Shown here in pieces: positions 28,414 through 36,918 of a stretch of 64,000 bases of DNA. Within the stretch, counting starts at the first letter, position 1; each line of letters begins with the position of its first letter. The position numbers and the translations under genes were made by a program. This DNA is from Petrimonas sulfuriphila (GTDB lineage Bacteria > Bacteroidota > Bacteroidia > Bacteroidales > Dysgonomonadaceae): assembly GCF_051201015.1 (NCBI RefSeq), contig NZ_JBPEHI010000002.1. One strand, 5' to 3'. A model generated the notes under the pieces. It worked only from the letters and a program-made list of their open reading frames with translations, made no database searches and had not been told where the DNA came from.

Positions 28414-28932
28414 TCACTGTTTGACTATCCTGCTTTTCAGCGATCTGTATGTCATGTTGCCCCCGGCCAGCGAAGCTAGCTTCTCTGCCACCATCAAGGG
28501 AACTGCAATGTCGTCGCCATCTGCTTCCAGGGTGAAAAAGACATCCTTCACCCGGCCTGTATAGTAGCTGGAGTAGCGCACCAACTCCTTATCGTCCCAT
28601 TTTGCCATATACTTGTAGCTTCCGCCAGCTCCCCACTCCCGGGTTTTTATATCCGCCAGTTTCTCGTCATGCACTGGATGTAACCCTTTCCTTATGCTCT
28701 CGAGCTTCATCTCCAATGCCATCTTCTCTAATTCCGTTCGTCCCGTGACCTCTTCATTTTGACTCTCTGAATCATACAGAGTAAGGACGATGGTGAAATT
28801 GTACCCCTTGCCGTCGTTCCTTCCGGTTAAGGTGTCAAACTGAATTCCTGCAAAAAGAGGATAGAAGACACAGCTTGCTCTGCCGACATTACGGCAGCCC
28901 TCGGGAAGGATTTGTAGCAGCTCTGGCGGCAC
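28414..28932 (-). CDS. hypothetical protein, probably with a damaged 5' end
   Basis: The open frame encodes 172 residues from a GTG at 28932 and is open back to 28962. No signal peptide or good start is present, although every neighbour is exported. The only in-frame ATG lies at 28971, followed by GAA and then TGA, so codon 3 of the natural-looking start is a stop. The protein is mixed alpha/beta (VFYPLFAGIQFDTL, YNFTIVLTLYDSE, AVPLMVAEKLASLAGG) with no family I recognise. Either translation starts at the GTG, or the gene is a recent pseudogene, or the sequence has an error here. Confidence 0.5.
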   Translation of the reverse strand: MPPELLQILPEGCRNVGRASCVFYPLFAGIQFDTLTGRNDGKGYNFTIVLTLYDSESQNEEVTGRTELEKMALEMKLESIRKGLHPVHDEKLADIKTREWGAGGSYKYMAKWDDKELVRYSSYYTGRVKDVFFTLEADGDDIAVPLMVAEKLASLAGGNMTYRSLKSRIVKQ

Positions 28933-28979
28933 GTCGAACGCAAAAACTCGTTTAACAGCAGGTCATTCCATGTTTATTC

Positions 28980-29822
28980 TTACCTAAACATTTTATTCAA
29001 TTCGTGTACAGCATCGAAGGGACTCATTTTGCCCTCGGCCTCAGCGTTATAGGAAAAAGCTCTTAACATTGATTTATACAGATCCCTTAAGGCTGTCAAA
29101 CCGACTGATTCCGATGAAATTCGGTAACCATCAACGATATAATTATCTAATTTATCTACAATGGGAGTCAATTTCTCATACTCCTGCAGCATCTTTTGAA
29201 GATTTTCCCTGTTCTTCCTATCCACTTCTTTATGGAACTTTAACCGGTTGTGATGGATTTGTTGTTCTAATTGTTTTTTCCTTTGCTGATTTCCTGTCGA
29301 AGCAGGTTTGCTTCTGAGTTCCGCCAACTCGTAATTAAGCGGTTCATTCAATTTCATCATTGAATCAATGCCCTCCCGCCACTGGCCCAAAATATCCATT
29401 TCAGTCTCAGTAAGAGGCATAGTGATCGATGTATACTGATCATAAATTTTCTCCCACTCTTTTTGAGCAGCATCAATCTTATTCAGTATCTCCAGATCAA
29501 AAGGAACAGGCTTATTGTCCCTTATCCTCTGTTTCTCTTTCTCAGCTTCTTCACAATCATAGAGTAGTTCGTTAATGATTTCCAGTTTCTCCTTATAACG
29601 CTCAATTTCTGTTTGACTGGCGGTAAGTGTATTTTCCGGAATCGATGGGAAACTACGCAATATGCGCAGATAGTTGCAGTCCGGGTTATTCTGCAGCAAC
29701 AAAGTGTCACTACCGGCCGTCATCCCATCTCTCAAAAAGAGGTAACTGTTCTGTTCTCCGTAGCTGTGCACCATACACAACATTGCAATAATTATAAAAT
29801 CGATCTTTTTCATATGATTCAT
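28980..29822 (-). CDS. exported helical protein, partner of TPR paralogue B (unknown function)
   Basis: A 280-residue protein with a signal peptide (start Met1 or Met4, cleavage after SYGEQ). The mature N-terminus has a short Pro/Cys segment (PDCNYLRILRSFPSIPEN) followed by long charged helices with coiled-coil character. The motif PLTETEMDILGQWREG resembles motifs in the proteins at 24566 and 25507. It starts 6 bp after the 692-residue TPR gene. Size, export, helical content and position after a TPR gene parallel the 292-residue protein. Function unknown. Confidence 0.72.
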   Translation of the reverse strand: MNHMKKIDFIIIAMLCMVHSYGEQNSYLFLRDGMTAGSDTLLLQNNPDCNYLRILRSFPSIPENTLTASQTEIERYKEKLEIINELLYDCEEAEKEKQRIRDNKPVPFDLEILNKIDAAQKEWEKIYDQYTSITMPLTETEMDILGQWREGIDSMMKLNEPLNYELAELRSKPASTGNQQRKKQLEQQIHHNRLKFHKEVDRKNRENLQKMLQEYEKLTPIVDKLDNYIVDGYRISSESVGLTALRDLYKSMLRAFSYNAEAEGKMSPFDAVHELNKMFR

Positions 29823-29828
29823 ATTTTT

Positions 29829-31907
29829 TTAGTTACTTGTCTCCTTTCCTACCCCTCCGAATGATATCGTCGTTTTTGGGGAAGAAACCATGCCTATATC
29901 GCTTGAGAATCCAATTGATTTACCCACTGAAACAGGCCCCATTCCCACTTTGGCACCTACCTCCGATTTAACCGCCCATCCCGTGAAATCGCCCGCCTCA
30001 TTGAATTTGAGCGATATGCCTTCCTTGGCGGTAGCACTCACACCACCAACACCGGCTTTGACACCTACCAGGACCGTAATTTCGGTATCTCCATTCTTAA
30101 AGTTACGTTTTAACGATCCTCCAATACCTTGTAAATATTCAATTTCCCAGGTATCACAGGTAATACTAAATCCTATTGCTCCTGCATTTAAAACGAGCTT
30201 GTCAATTTTTTTGAGCGGGCAATCATCCACCTCTTTCTCGAGCATCTCAATCTCAGCAACCGGTGAACTTTTATATTGATTCAGGTCTTCATCCTTGGTT
30301 ACAATGGGGGCGAAATAGTCTGCCAATGCGTAGCCCGGCGGTAATAAAGAAAAATCGGTTGCTATGGGTAACAGACTGATATTAACTGTTAACTCCCGAA
30401 TATCATTGAAATAATTTACAGCGTCCTGATCATACATATCTCCAGCCACCTGGTAAGCTACATTCCAATATTCATAAAGCAATATCTTTACACCCCGGTA
30501 GGTGTCCAACGTCATATCTCTCCATTGAATAAAATGGTCATCAGCAAGGGCAGAGGCACGTTTGTTGATATCCTTGGCGAGTCTTTTTGAATTGTAGTAA
30601 TCATTCTCCAGCACGTACTTCATCATCTGTTTGTATTCACCACTTTCCTTTAAATTATGCAGTTCCTTCTGAAAAATCTCATCTGCCATTTTTCTTCTCG
30701 CTGAATTTTTATTGTATTCCTGCTCTATTTTTTGGGTGTAATAATCATTTACCAGCTCCAACATAAATAATTTCTGTCCATAGGAGGGCATCAACTCGAC
30801 ACTTTCAATACTCTCCATTTCAGAAGAATCGTCTTCCGATAAATCATTGTCTTCATCGTCACCGTCTCCATCATCTTCCTCATCCGGGTATGAGTCAGTC
30901 TCATAATCATCAAGGGCTTCCTCCAACTCGTCGGCATGGTAGGTGGCAGCAAATTGCAATCCCCCTGCCATGCTCTTCTCCATCACATCCTGTGAGAACT
31001 CAACCAGATTGGGTAATGAAAATATAAACGCATCCCTGCTTACCCATTTCGGAAATACAGGCAGCTTCAACTTATCATCCTGTGACTTTTCGTTTTCATT
31101 TTGATCCTCATTTTTTTGATCTTCTTCCCAGAAAGGAGCATCAACATGACCTCCACTTTTTACGGCCTCCCTAAATCCCTTCCGCATGGAAGCTGAAAAG
31201 CCCAGTTTGCCCGCCTTGATAAGCTCATCGATGGCACGTCTCCCATCTTTTTCATGTACATACACTCGCGCCATCCCTTCATGGGCCGCACCGAAATAAT
31301 CATCGTATCTGATGGCCTCCCGATAGTTTTCTTCAGCCTCTGCATACATGTCAAGGTCAATAAAGGCGTTTCCGAGATTTGTCAAGATCATCGGAGAATG
31401 AGGATCTAGGGTTTTCGCATAAATAAATATAAGGATTGGATCATCAATGCCCTGAGAAATTTGTTTCACATCGGTATCATGAAGTGCACGCAGGATTGCA
31501 CCTAAATTATTCACATATAATGGATTAACTGGATCTGAAAGAGCTGCTAATGCTGACATCACGATAGGCATATATTCCAGTGTAGCTGTAGCGGAAGCCA
31601 CCACTGCACTGGCAGACAGATCGGCAGCATAGTCCGGATTCGCCTTTAATCGATCTTTAGCAGTGTTTATTCTTGACTTCTCAATAAGGTCAAACTTATC
31701 ATAATACATATCGATCTGTTTCTGACACAATTTGGTGAAATCTTCCCTGGTTACTTTCAAATCACCCGTGTCCCTTCTCGGTTCACCGGTTGTGAAAGTG
31801 GCGATTCTATCGTTTGTAACAGCACTGTTGGTGGTTAGATGCCGTGCGTAAAGTTCCGGAAAAAAACAACATAAAAAAATGATGCAGATTATTATGTAAA
31901 TTCTCAT
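29829..31907 (-). CDS. exported TPR protein with Gly-rich beta C-terminus (paralogue B)
   Basis: 692 residues from the ATG at 31907, which starts a signal peptide (MRIYIIICIIFLCCFFPELYA). The parts come in the same order as in the 708-residue protein: helical N-region, SAVVASATAT followed by YVNNLGAIL, TPRs (LTNLGNAFIDLDMYAEAEEN), LPVFPK, a helical middle, DDCPLKK, then a Gly/Val-rich beta domain (VLVGVKAGVGGVSA, GAKVGMGPVSVG). A very acidic stretch (about residues 310-340, Asp/Glu/Ser) is unique to this copy. It is visibly more AT-rich than its paralogue's gene. The start 8 codons upstream is less likely because the signal peptide begins at 31907. Confidence 0.8.
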   Translation of the reverse strand: MRIYIIICIIFLCCFFPELYARHLTTNSAVTNDRIATFTTGEPRRDTGDLKVTREDFTKLCQKQIDMYYDKFDLIEKSRINTAKDRLKANPDYAADLSASAVVASATATLEYMPIVMSALAALSDPVNPLYVNNLGAILRALHDTDVKQISQGIDDPILIFIYAKTLDPHSPMILTNLGNAFIDLDMYAEAEENYREAIRYDDYFGAAHEGMARVYVHEKDGRRAIDELIKAGKLGFSASMRKGFREAVKSGGHVDAPFWEEDQKNEDQNENEKSQDDKLKLPVFPKWVSRDAFIFSLPNLVEFSQDVMEKSMAGGLQFAATYHADELEEALDDYETDSYPDEEDDGDGDDEDNDLSEDDSSEMESIESVELMPSYGQKLFMLELVNDYYTQKIEQEYNKNSARRKMADEIFQKELHNLKESGEYKQMMKYVLENDYYNSKRLAKDINKRASALADDHFIQWRDMTLDTYRGVKILLYEYWNVAYQVAGDMYDQDAVNYFNDIRELTVNISLLPIATDFSLLPPGYALADYFAPIVTKDEDLNQYKSSPVAEIEMLEKEVDDCPLKKIDKLVLNAGAIGFSITCDTWEIEYLQGIGGSLKRNFKNGDTEITVLVGVKAGVGGVSATAKEGISLKFNEAGDFTGWAVKSEVGAKVGMGPVSVGKSIGFSSDIGMVSSPKTTISFGGVGKETSN

Positions 31908-32026
31908 GCTTTCAATCTTTGTATCAATCATGTATCCAAGTGGGTGAAAATATTTTAATTAGTCTGTTTGCTGGTATCGATGGAAAACTGCAAAATGTAA
32001 GCAGATAAGTAAATTGCAAGGATGAA

Positions 32027-32783
32027 TCAAAAATCGAAATCCTTTCCTTGTAAAACATTGCGGGGATGATCATCGTATATTCTTATCAGTTTTTCTGAAT
32101 AATATACGAGATAGTCCATCCATGTACCGTAATGCGTTTCGAAATGATAATTGGTATATAACATTTTATTGGCCTCATCTCTTAATTTATTAATCCGTAT
32201 GCCGGATGATATCACTTCAGGAATCAGTTCGCAAAAGGAAGTAGCAAACTTTTTGTTTACTACACTCATTTCAATGCATTTTTCGGTTACCACAAGCGTT
32301 GTTTTTTCTTTTATATCTGCTACCTGTTTTCCACTTGACCTTGCCGATTGTAATTCCTTTTTCAGTGCTTCCAGTATAGGAATGTATTTATCCGCTATAG
32401 CAATGATTGCCTTTGACTGTATCAAACTAATTTCAGATAGTTTAGTATCAGTCTTAATCTGGATTTCATTTACTTTATCCAATAAATCCTTGTATTTATT
32501 TTGAAGTGCGGGTGAATTAAAAAAGTCTTGATTACCCTTCCCATTCGCAATCGCGTCCTCTTGTCGTATTTTCTCATCACTGAGTAACCTTCATTCTGTC
32601 TATTTTGGGAGACAACTGGTTATGCCAACTCTCAATTGTTTCGGAACTCTCTCCACAAATCTCCAGCGGAACAGGAGGTAACTGTCTGACAAAGAAATCG
32701 GGGTCGTTTTGTGAAAACACATTCACAGCTATAAAGCAACAAAATACCAGTTGACTTAAAAATAAAATGAAAATTCTTTTCAT
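32027..32783 (-). pseudogene. exported helical protein, frameshifted (third member of the partner family)
   Basis: The first frame begins at the ATG at 32783 with a signal peptide (MKRIFILFLSQLVFCC, ending VFSQN) and the Pro/Cys segment LPPVPLEICGESSE, but stops at 32577-32579 after MKVTQ. The frame one base on is open from 32590 to 32027 and continues as DEKIRQEDAIANGKGNQ and then about 180 helical residues. Joined by a +1 shift the product would be about 253 residues, similar to the 280- and 292-residue neighbours. Alternatives are a programmed +1 shift at CAG UGA, a recent mutation, or a sequencing error. Confidence 0.6.
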
Positions 32784-32871
32784 GATCTTAAGCATCTCAG
32801 AGTTTAATAATTTAATCCCTGTGATTTTTTTCACGATTCGGCAAAATACAAACCAAGTTTGCATTCTGCAC

Positions 32872-34161
32872 TCACTGTTTGACAAATTCCACCCTTCTAT
32901 TCAACGCTTTGTTAGCCGGTGTATCATTGGACGCAACGGGGGTGGTTTCACCGGCTCCTTCCGTCTCTATCCGCGATGCGTCTATTCCGAACTTGCTGAC
33001 CAGCTCGTTCTTTACCGATTGGGCACGGCGTTGCGATAGCTCCAGGTTTTTGGCATCATCTCCATCGCTGTCGGTATGCCCGATAATTTTAACTCTTACC
33101 GGTCCATTTTCCTTTAACACATCGGCGATGCTCTTCAGTGTGCCGAACGATTCGGGTTTTACATCCGCCTTGTTCACATCAAAGGTGATGCCGTAGGTGA
33201 CCAGCTTTCCTTCGGTAATCAGTTTGCTGCGGGTGTCGGGCGATGCTGTGGTGATTTTCAGGTTCGACACGTAGGGTGCACTGTATCGGTCCCATCCCGA
33301 GAATCGCATGCGGTTGAACTTCACGTTGGGATAGATGTTGGTGGGCATATCCAACACTTTAGCGTTCTGATGATAGATACGCACCCTGCGTTTCTGTACC
33401 CAGAGGATGACGTGATTTTCCTTTTCACGGACAACCGTATTTTTCGTTGCCTGTCCGGTAAGCCAGTCCTGTGTTTCCTTGTAACCCTTGGTATCCCAGC
33501 GGTCATATCCCAGATCGACATGTAGCCCTGCTTCACCCGGATATAAATCGTCGTTCATCTCTTTCGGGTCATCTGCATTTTCCTGGTAGAGTGTGAACTG
33601 GATTCCGTATTGATATTTTTCATCGGGGATAATGTCGAACTCAACGATAAAGTTATCCGGAAAATCGATCTGACGGGTATAACAGTATACCGCATCTTCC
33701 CCGTTCATATGAAACCACTTGCCGGGAGCGATATTCACCGACTTCACCTCACCACTGCCGTTTGTTGTCCAAAGGGCCGGAAAGTCGCCGATAGCATCCT
33801 GTGAGAAATCGTCGTAAAAGAGGATCTGATCGCCCGGCACAAAATCGTACTGGCTGGTGCCCGTTAATTTTTGCGAAGTGTTGGCGGCCATATTTTCGCC
33901 TTTCTCCTCCGTAACAATGGCACCTTCCTCTTCTTCTTCGTTTGAGGCGGATTTCTTGTTTTTATCCTCTTTCGTCACCGACTCTTCCGCTTTATCCATT
34001 GCTTTCTCGGTTACCTCCTCCGCTTTCTGTTCCACGCGTCTCTCTACGGCATTCTTTGCTGCATCTTTTGCCGCATTTCCCAGTTTATTCAGCCATTTTT
34101 GTGCATCGGCCTGCGTGTTAAACAACAGGCAAAAACCTAACAAGATAAGTACTTTTTTCAT
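32872..34161 (-). CDS. OmpA-domain envelope protein with a lectin-like central domain
   Basis: A 429-residue protein with a signal peptide (ending ADAQ), a Lys/Glu-rich coiled coil (about 25-90), and a predicted jelly-roll region introduced by FVPGDQILFYDDFSQDAIGDFP (about 105-300). A C-terminal OmpA/peptidoglycan-binding domain (about 310-429) carries IIGHTDSDGDDAKNLELSQRRA and the final NRRVEF. It should sit in the periplasm or outer membrane and hold peptidoglycan. It is the second gene of the minus-strand envelope run, 28 bp after the Yip1 gene, and could be its anchor. Confidence 0.88.
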   Translation of the reverse strand: MKKVLILLGFCLLFNTQADAQKWLNKLGNAAKDAAKNAVERRVEQKAEEVTEKAMDKAEESVTKEDKNKKSASNEEEEEGAIVTEEKGENMAANTSQKLTGTSQYDFVPGDQILFYDDFSQDAIGDFPALWTTNGSGEVKSVNIAPGKWFHMNGEDAVYCYTRQIDFPDNFIVEFDIIPDEKYQYGIQFTLYQENADDPKEMNDDLYPGEAGLHVDLGYDRWDTKGYKETQDWLTGQATKNTVVREKENHVILWVQKRRVRIYHQNAKVLDMPTNIYPNVKFNRMRFSGWDRYSAPYVSNLKITTASPDTRSKLITEGKLVTYGITFDVNKADVKPESFGTLKSIADVLKENGPVRVKIIGHTDSDGDDAKNLELSQRRAQSVKNELVSKFGIDASRIETEGAGETTPVASNDTPANKALNRRVEFVKQ

Positions 34162-34189
34162 GATCTGTCTATTTTAAAATTAAACTTGC

Positions 34190-34756
34190 TTATGAAACGA
34201 TCAGTGCGCCCAGGACTACAGAAACGATGGCCGAAACCACCACTACGCAGAGCAGGCTCACGATGAAATAGGTGTTTTTCTTCTCTTCGGGTGTCTTCAT
34301 CACGGGCGCGATTCCGAGGTAAAGCAGGTAGAGCCCATACAACCCTCCCAACGTTGCCACAAACGACAAGCTGGGAACCAACAAGAGTATCCCTGCCACG
34401 CACATCGGCGTATAAGAGTAGGCTACCAATGAGAATGCCTTATCAAAATTTTTGACGGACTCAAACTTATCGGCAAGAGAAGCGATGATCCATGCCGACA
34501 GGTAGGCTCCTCCCAGTGTAGAGATAAATGAAATTAATGCGTGACGAATACCGATATTCGCGAAACTCGTATGGATTCCCATCAGGCTGAATCCAAAAAT
34601 TCCGTATCCGATGAATCCTGCAATGGCAGGGATGAGCGCCAGAGGAATCAGGTAAGCAGTCAATATTTTCAAGTGAGTATCGTTTTTTTCCGATATTACT
34701 TCCCATTCTGTTTTGGGATTCAACAAAATGTTTTTTACTTTGCTAATAATTTCCAT
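34190..34756 (-). CDS. Yip1-family membrane protein
   Basis: A 188-residue inner-membrane protein. The N-terminus KVKNILLNPKTEWEVISEK is the typical Yip1/DUF1282 entry, followed by five TM helices (about 32-52, 70-98, 104-130, 132-150 and 162-186). Role unknown. It is the first gene of the envelope run and has a -7 element in the divergent gap with the histidine kinase gene. Confidence 0.82.
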   Translation of the reverse strand: MEIISKVKNILLNPKTEWEVISEKNDTHLKILTAYLIPLALIPAIAGFIGYGIFGFSLMGIHTSFANIGIRHALISFISTLGGAYLSAWIIASLADKFESVKNFDKAFSLVAYSYTPMCVAGILLLVPSLSFVATLGGLYGLYLLYLGIAPVMKTPEEKKNTYFIVSLLCVVVVSAIVSVVLGALIVS

Positions 34757-34819
34757 AAAACACTGATTTTTAATTTTGTTTATTGAGTATTTTTCTCACA
34801 TCATCCGATTCTTAAGATA

Positions 34820-34827
34820 CAAATTTA
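34820..34827 (-). promoter_or_regulatory. -7 element of the envelope run
   Basis: TAAATTTG on the minus strand fits TAnnTTTG; it lies 63 nt upstream of the Yip1 ATG. The upstream -33 region is T-rich without a clean TTTG. Confidence 0.4.
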
Positions 34828-34911
34828 CGGGCTGGGAAAAGTAAAAAATAGACCCAAAAGGGAGTTTTTAATTACTGTGAATGAATTTAATTTTGTGTCG
34901 GAAATACAATC

Positions 34912-34919
34912 TACATTTG
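34912..34919 (+). promoter_or_regulatory. -7 element of the two-component operon
   Basis: TACATTTG fits TAnnTTTG, 38 nt upstream of the kinase ATG. The nearest TTTG is 16 nt upstream, shorter than usual. The 201-bp gap holds this and the divergent Yip1 element. Confidence 0.4.
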
Positions 34920-34957
34920 CTGCTGTCAACGTACTAAAATGCTAATAACTAAACACA

Positions 34958-36880
34958 ATGATCACTTTCAGGAAAAGAAAACCAACAACTATCCTGTTTC
35001 TTGGGCTGTACTTGCTTTGCATGAACGGGTTTGCTCAGAATTTAGATAGTTTGGAAAATGTGTTGAACGGCAGTGACCTGTCATCGGAAGAGTTCCTGAC
35101 GGTATGCGACGACTTAAGCTGGAACTATCTCGACGATGATTTCGGAAAATCAATAAAATACGCTGTGCGGGGTATTGAAAGAGCAAAGTCGGACCAGAAC
35201 CTGCTCATGGAAGCACGGCTTTACCGAAATTTAGGAGTCGCCTACTACATGAACAGTCAGATGGATACGGCTCAACTGTTTTTAAACAAATCGCTTGAAA
35301 AGGCTATCCTCCTGAAAGATGAACAACTGGAAGCTGCCGTTTACGGGGCTATCGGAAATGTGCACAACGTATCGGGGAACTATCAGGAAGCCCTTACCTA
35401 TTACCTGAAAGCTCTCCCTGTGTTTGAGAAGCATAACAACAAGGAGCGTATACGGTCGCTGCTCGGAAACATTGCTACATTATATTATAGCCTGATAAAT
35501 TTAAGCCAGGCCGAAAGATACTATTCGGAACTGGAAAAAGAGAGTATAGAGGCCAATGATCTGTATAATATAGGGCGTGCATACGAGGGATTCAGCAGGA
35601 TAGCCCTTAAACGAAAAGATTTTAAATCATCGTTGGAATATTCTGAAAAGGCGGCAGAAATATTCCACAAGGGAGGGTATAAGGCATCGGAAGCTATTGC
35701 GATTCAGGGAATAGCCATGGTTTATTACCTGGATTATAACAATTACCCGAAAGCTAAAGAATACGCACTGAAAGCATTGGATTTAACCCGGGAGATAGGG
35801 TATGACACACAGATTGCCGGTTCGTTGAATATCCTGTCGAACATTTATTTTAACGAGAAAGATTACATCAATTGCTTGAAGTCGGCCAGAGAAGCAATAG
35901 AAGCAGACACAACGGATGCCAACGTAACCTCAAACCTGTATGCGAACATGGTAAGGGCAGGGATATTTTTAAACCATCACCAGGAAACGTTGCGATACTT
36001 CGACAAGTACCGGAAGCTGATCGATACCCGCTCAACGGCAGAGTTTGAGCAGGCAATGGCGGAACTGGAAAAGAAGTACCAGACCGAGAAAAAAGAGCTC
36101 AGGATACGCACGCTGGAGAAAGAAAAAAAACTTAATTCCATTATCTTCCTGGTGAGTACGGTTGGGTTGTTTCTCTTTTTGTTGGTATTGTATTTACGCA
36201 ACAGAACGATAAAAACGAACGAGGAACTTAACAAGCAAAAAATTCTTCAACTCGAACAGGAGAACCAGCTCATCGCCGCGCAAGCCGTACTGAATGGCGA
36301 AACTGCAGAGCGTACCCGGCTTGCACGCGACCTTCACGATGGATTGGGAGGGATGCTCTCGGCAGTAAAATTAAATTTATTCGATATGAAGCAGGATGTA
36401 ATTATTGAAGAGGAAGATGTTTTACGTTTCAACAGAGTGATGGAAATGCTGGACAATTCCATCGGGGAGCTCCGGCGTGTGGCACACAACATGATGCCCG
36501 AAGCACTCTCGCGCTATGGGCTTAAGACAGCCTTGAGCGACTTCTGTAAAAACTTCAGAAACGTAAAATTTCATTATTTCGGTGCAGAACAGCGGATTGA
36601 AAAGAAGCTCGAAGCGGTTATTTATCGTGCTGCAAACGAGTTGATAAATAACGCTTTAAGACACGCTGGGGCAAGTGTTGTAAATGTGCAGTTGGTATGT
36701 GGCACTGATCTGATCTCACTCAATGTCCAGGATGATGGCAAGGGGTTCGATACGGCCGCCGAGACCTCGGGTACGGGTCTGAACAATATCCGGACACGTG
36801 TTGCTGCAGTAAACGGAACCATGAACATCCACTCTTCTCCGGGTGAGGGGACCGAGGTGGATGTGGAGATAAAGATATAG
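34958..36880 (+). CDS. periplasmic-TPR sensor histidine kinase (NarL/DesK type)
   Basis: 640 residues. A signal sequence (ending NGFAQ) is followed by a periplasmic array of about six to seven TPRs (about 35-340, for example YGAIGNVHNVSGNYQEALTYY), one TM helix (about 397-417) and a coiled linker. The HisKA_3 dimerisation domain has the phospho-acceptor in LARDLHDGLGG (about residue 457), and the HATPase domain shows NELINNALRHA, DDGKGFD and GTGLNNIRTR. It probably senses an envelope protein or peptide through the TPRs and phosphorylates the regulator encoded 38 bp downstream. It faces the envelope run divergently, which suggests, but does not prove, that it controls it. Confidence 0.92.
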   Translation: MITFRKRKPTTILFLGLYLLCMNGFAQNLDSLENVLNGSDLSSEEFLTVCDDLSWNYLDDDFGKSIKYAVRGIERAKSDQNLLMEARLYRNLGVAYYMNSQMDTAQLFLNKSLEKAILLKDEQLEAAVYGAIGNVHNVSGNYQEALTYYLKALPVFEKHNNKERIRSLLGNIATLYYSLINLSQAERYYSELEKESIEANDLYNIGRAYEGFSRIALKRKDFKSSLEYSEKAAEIFHKGGYKASEAIAIQGIAMVYYLDYNNYPKAKEYALKALDLTREIGYDTQIAGSLNILSNIYFNEKDYINCLKSAREAIEADTTDANVTSNLYANMVRAGIFLNHHQETLRYFDKYRKLIDTRSTAEFEQAMAELEKKYQTEKKELRIRTLEKEKKLNSIIFLVSTVGLFLFLLVLYLRNRTIKTNEELNKQKILQLEQENQLIAAQAVLNGETAERTRLARDLHDGLGGMLSAVKLNLFDMKQDVIIEEEDVLRFNRVMEMLDNSIGELRRVAHNMMPEALSRYGLKTALSDFCKNFRNVKFHYFGAEQRIEKKLEAVIYRAANELINNALRHAGASVVNVQLVCGTDLISLNVQDDGKGFDTAAETSGTGLNNIRTRVAAVNGTMNIHSSPGEGTEVDVEIKI

Positions 36881-36918
36881 TTAAGCAGGGTAGGCAAGCA
36901 AAGACAAAAAAGAGCAAA

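Noticed and set aside
28963..28965. TGA read as selenocysteine
   Set aside because: No Sec insertion structure or Sec machinery is visible, and the codon sits at position 3 of a protein without redox motifs.
32560..32579. TGATG start-stop overlap as a translationally coupled new gene
   Set aside because: The ATG there opens a 36-codon frame with no similarity to the neighbours; the 187-codon frame is a different one.
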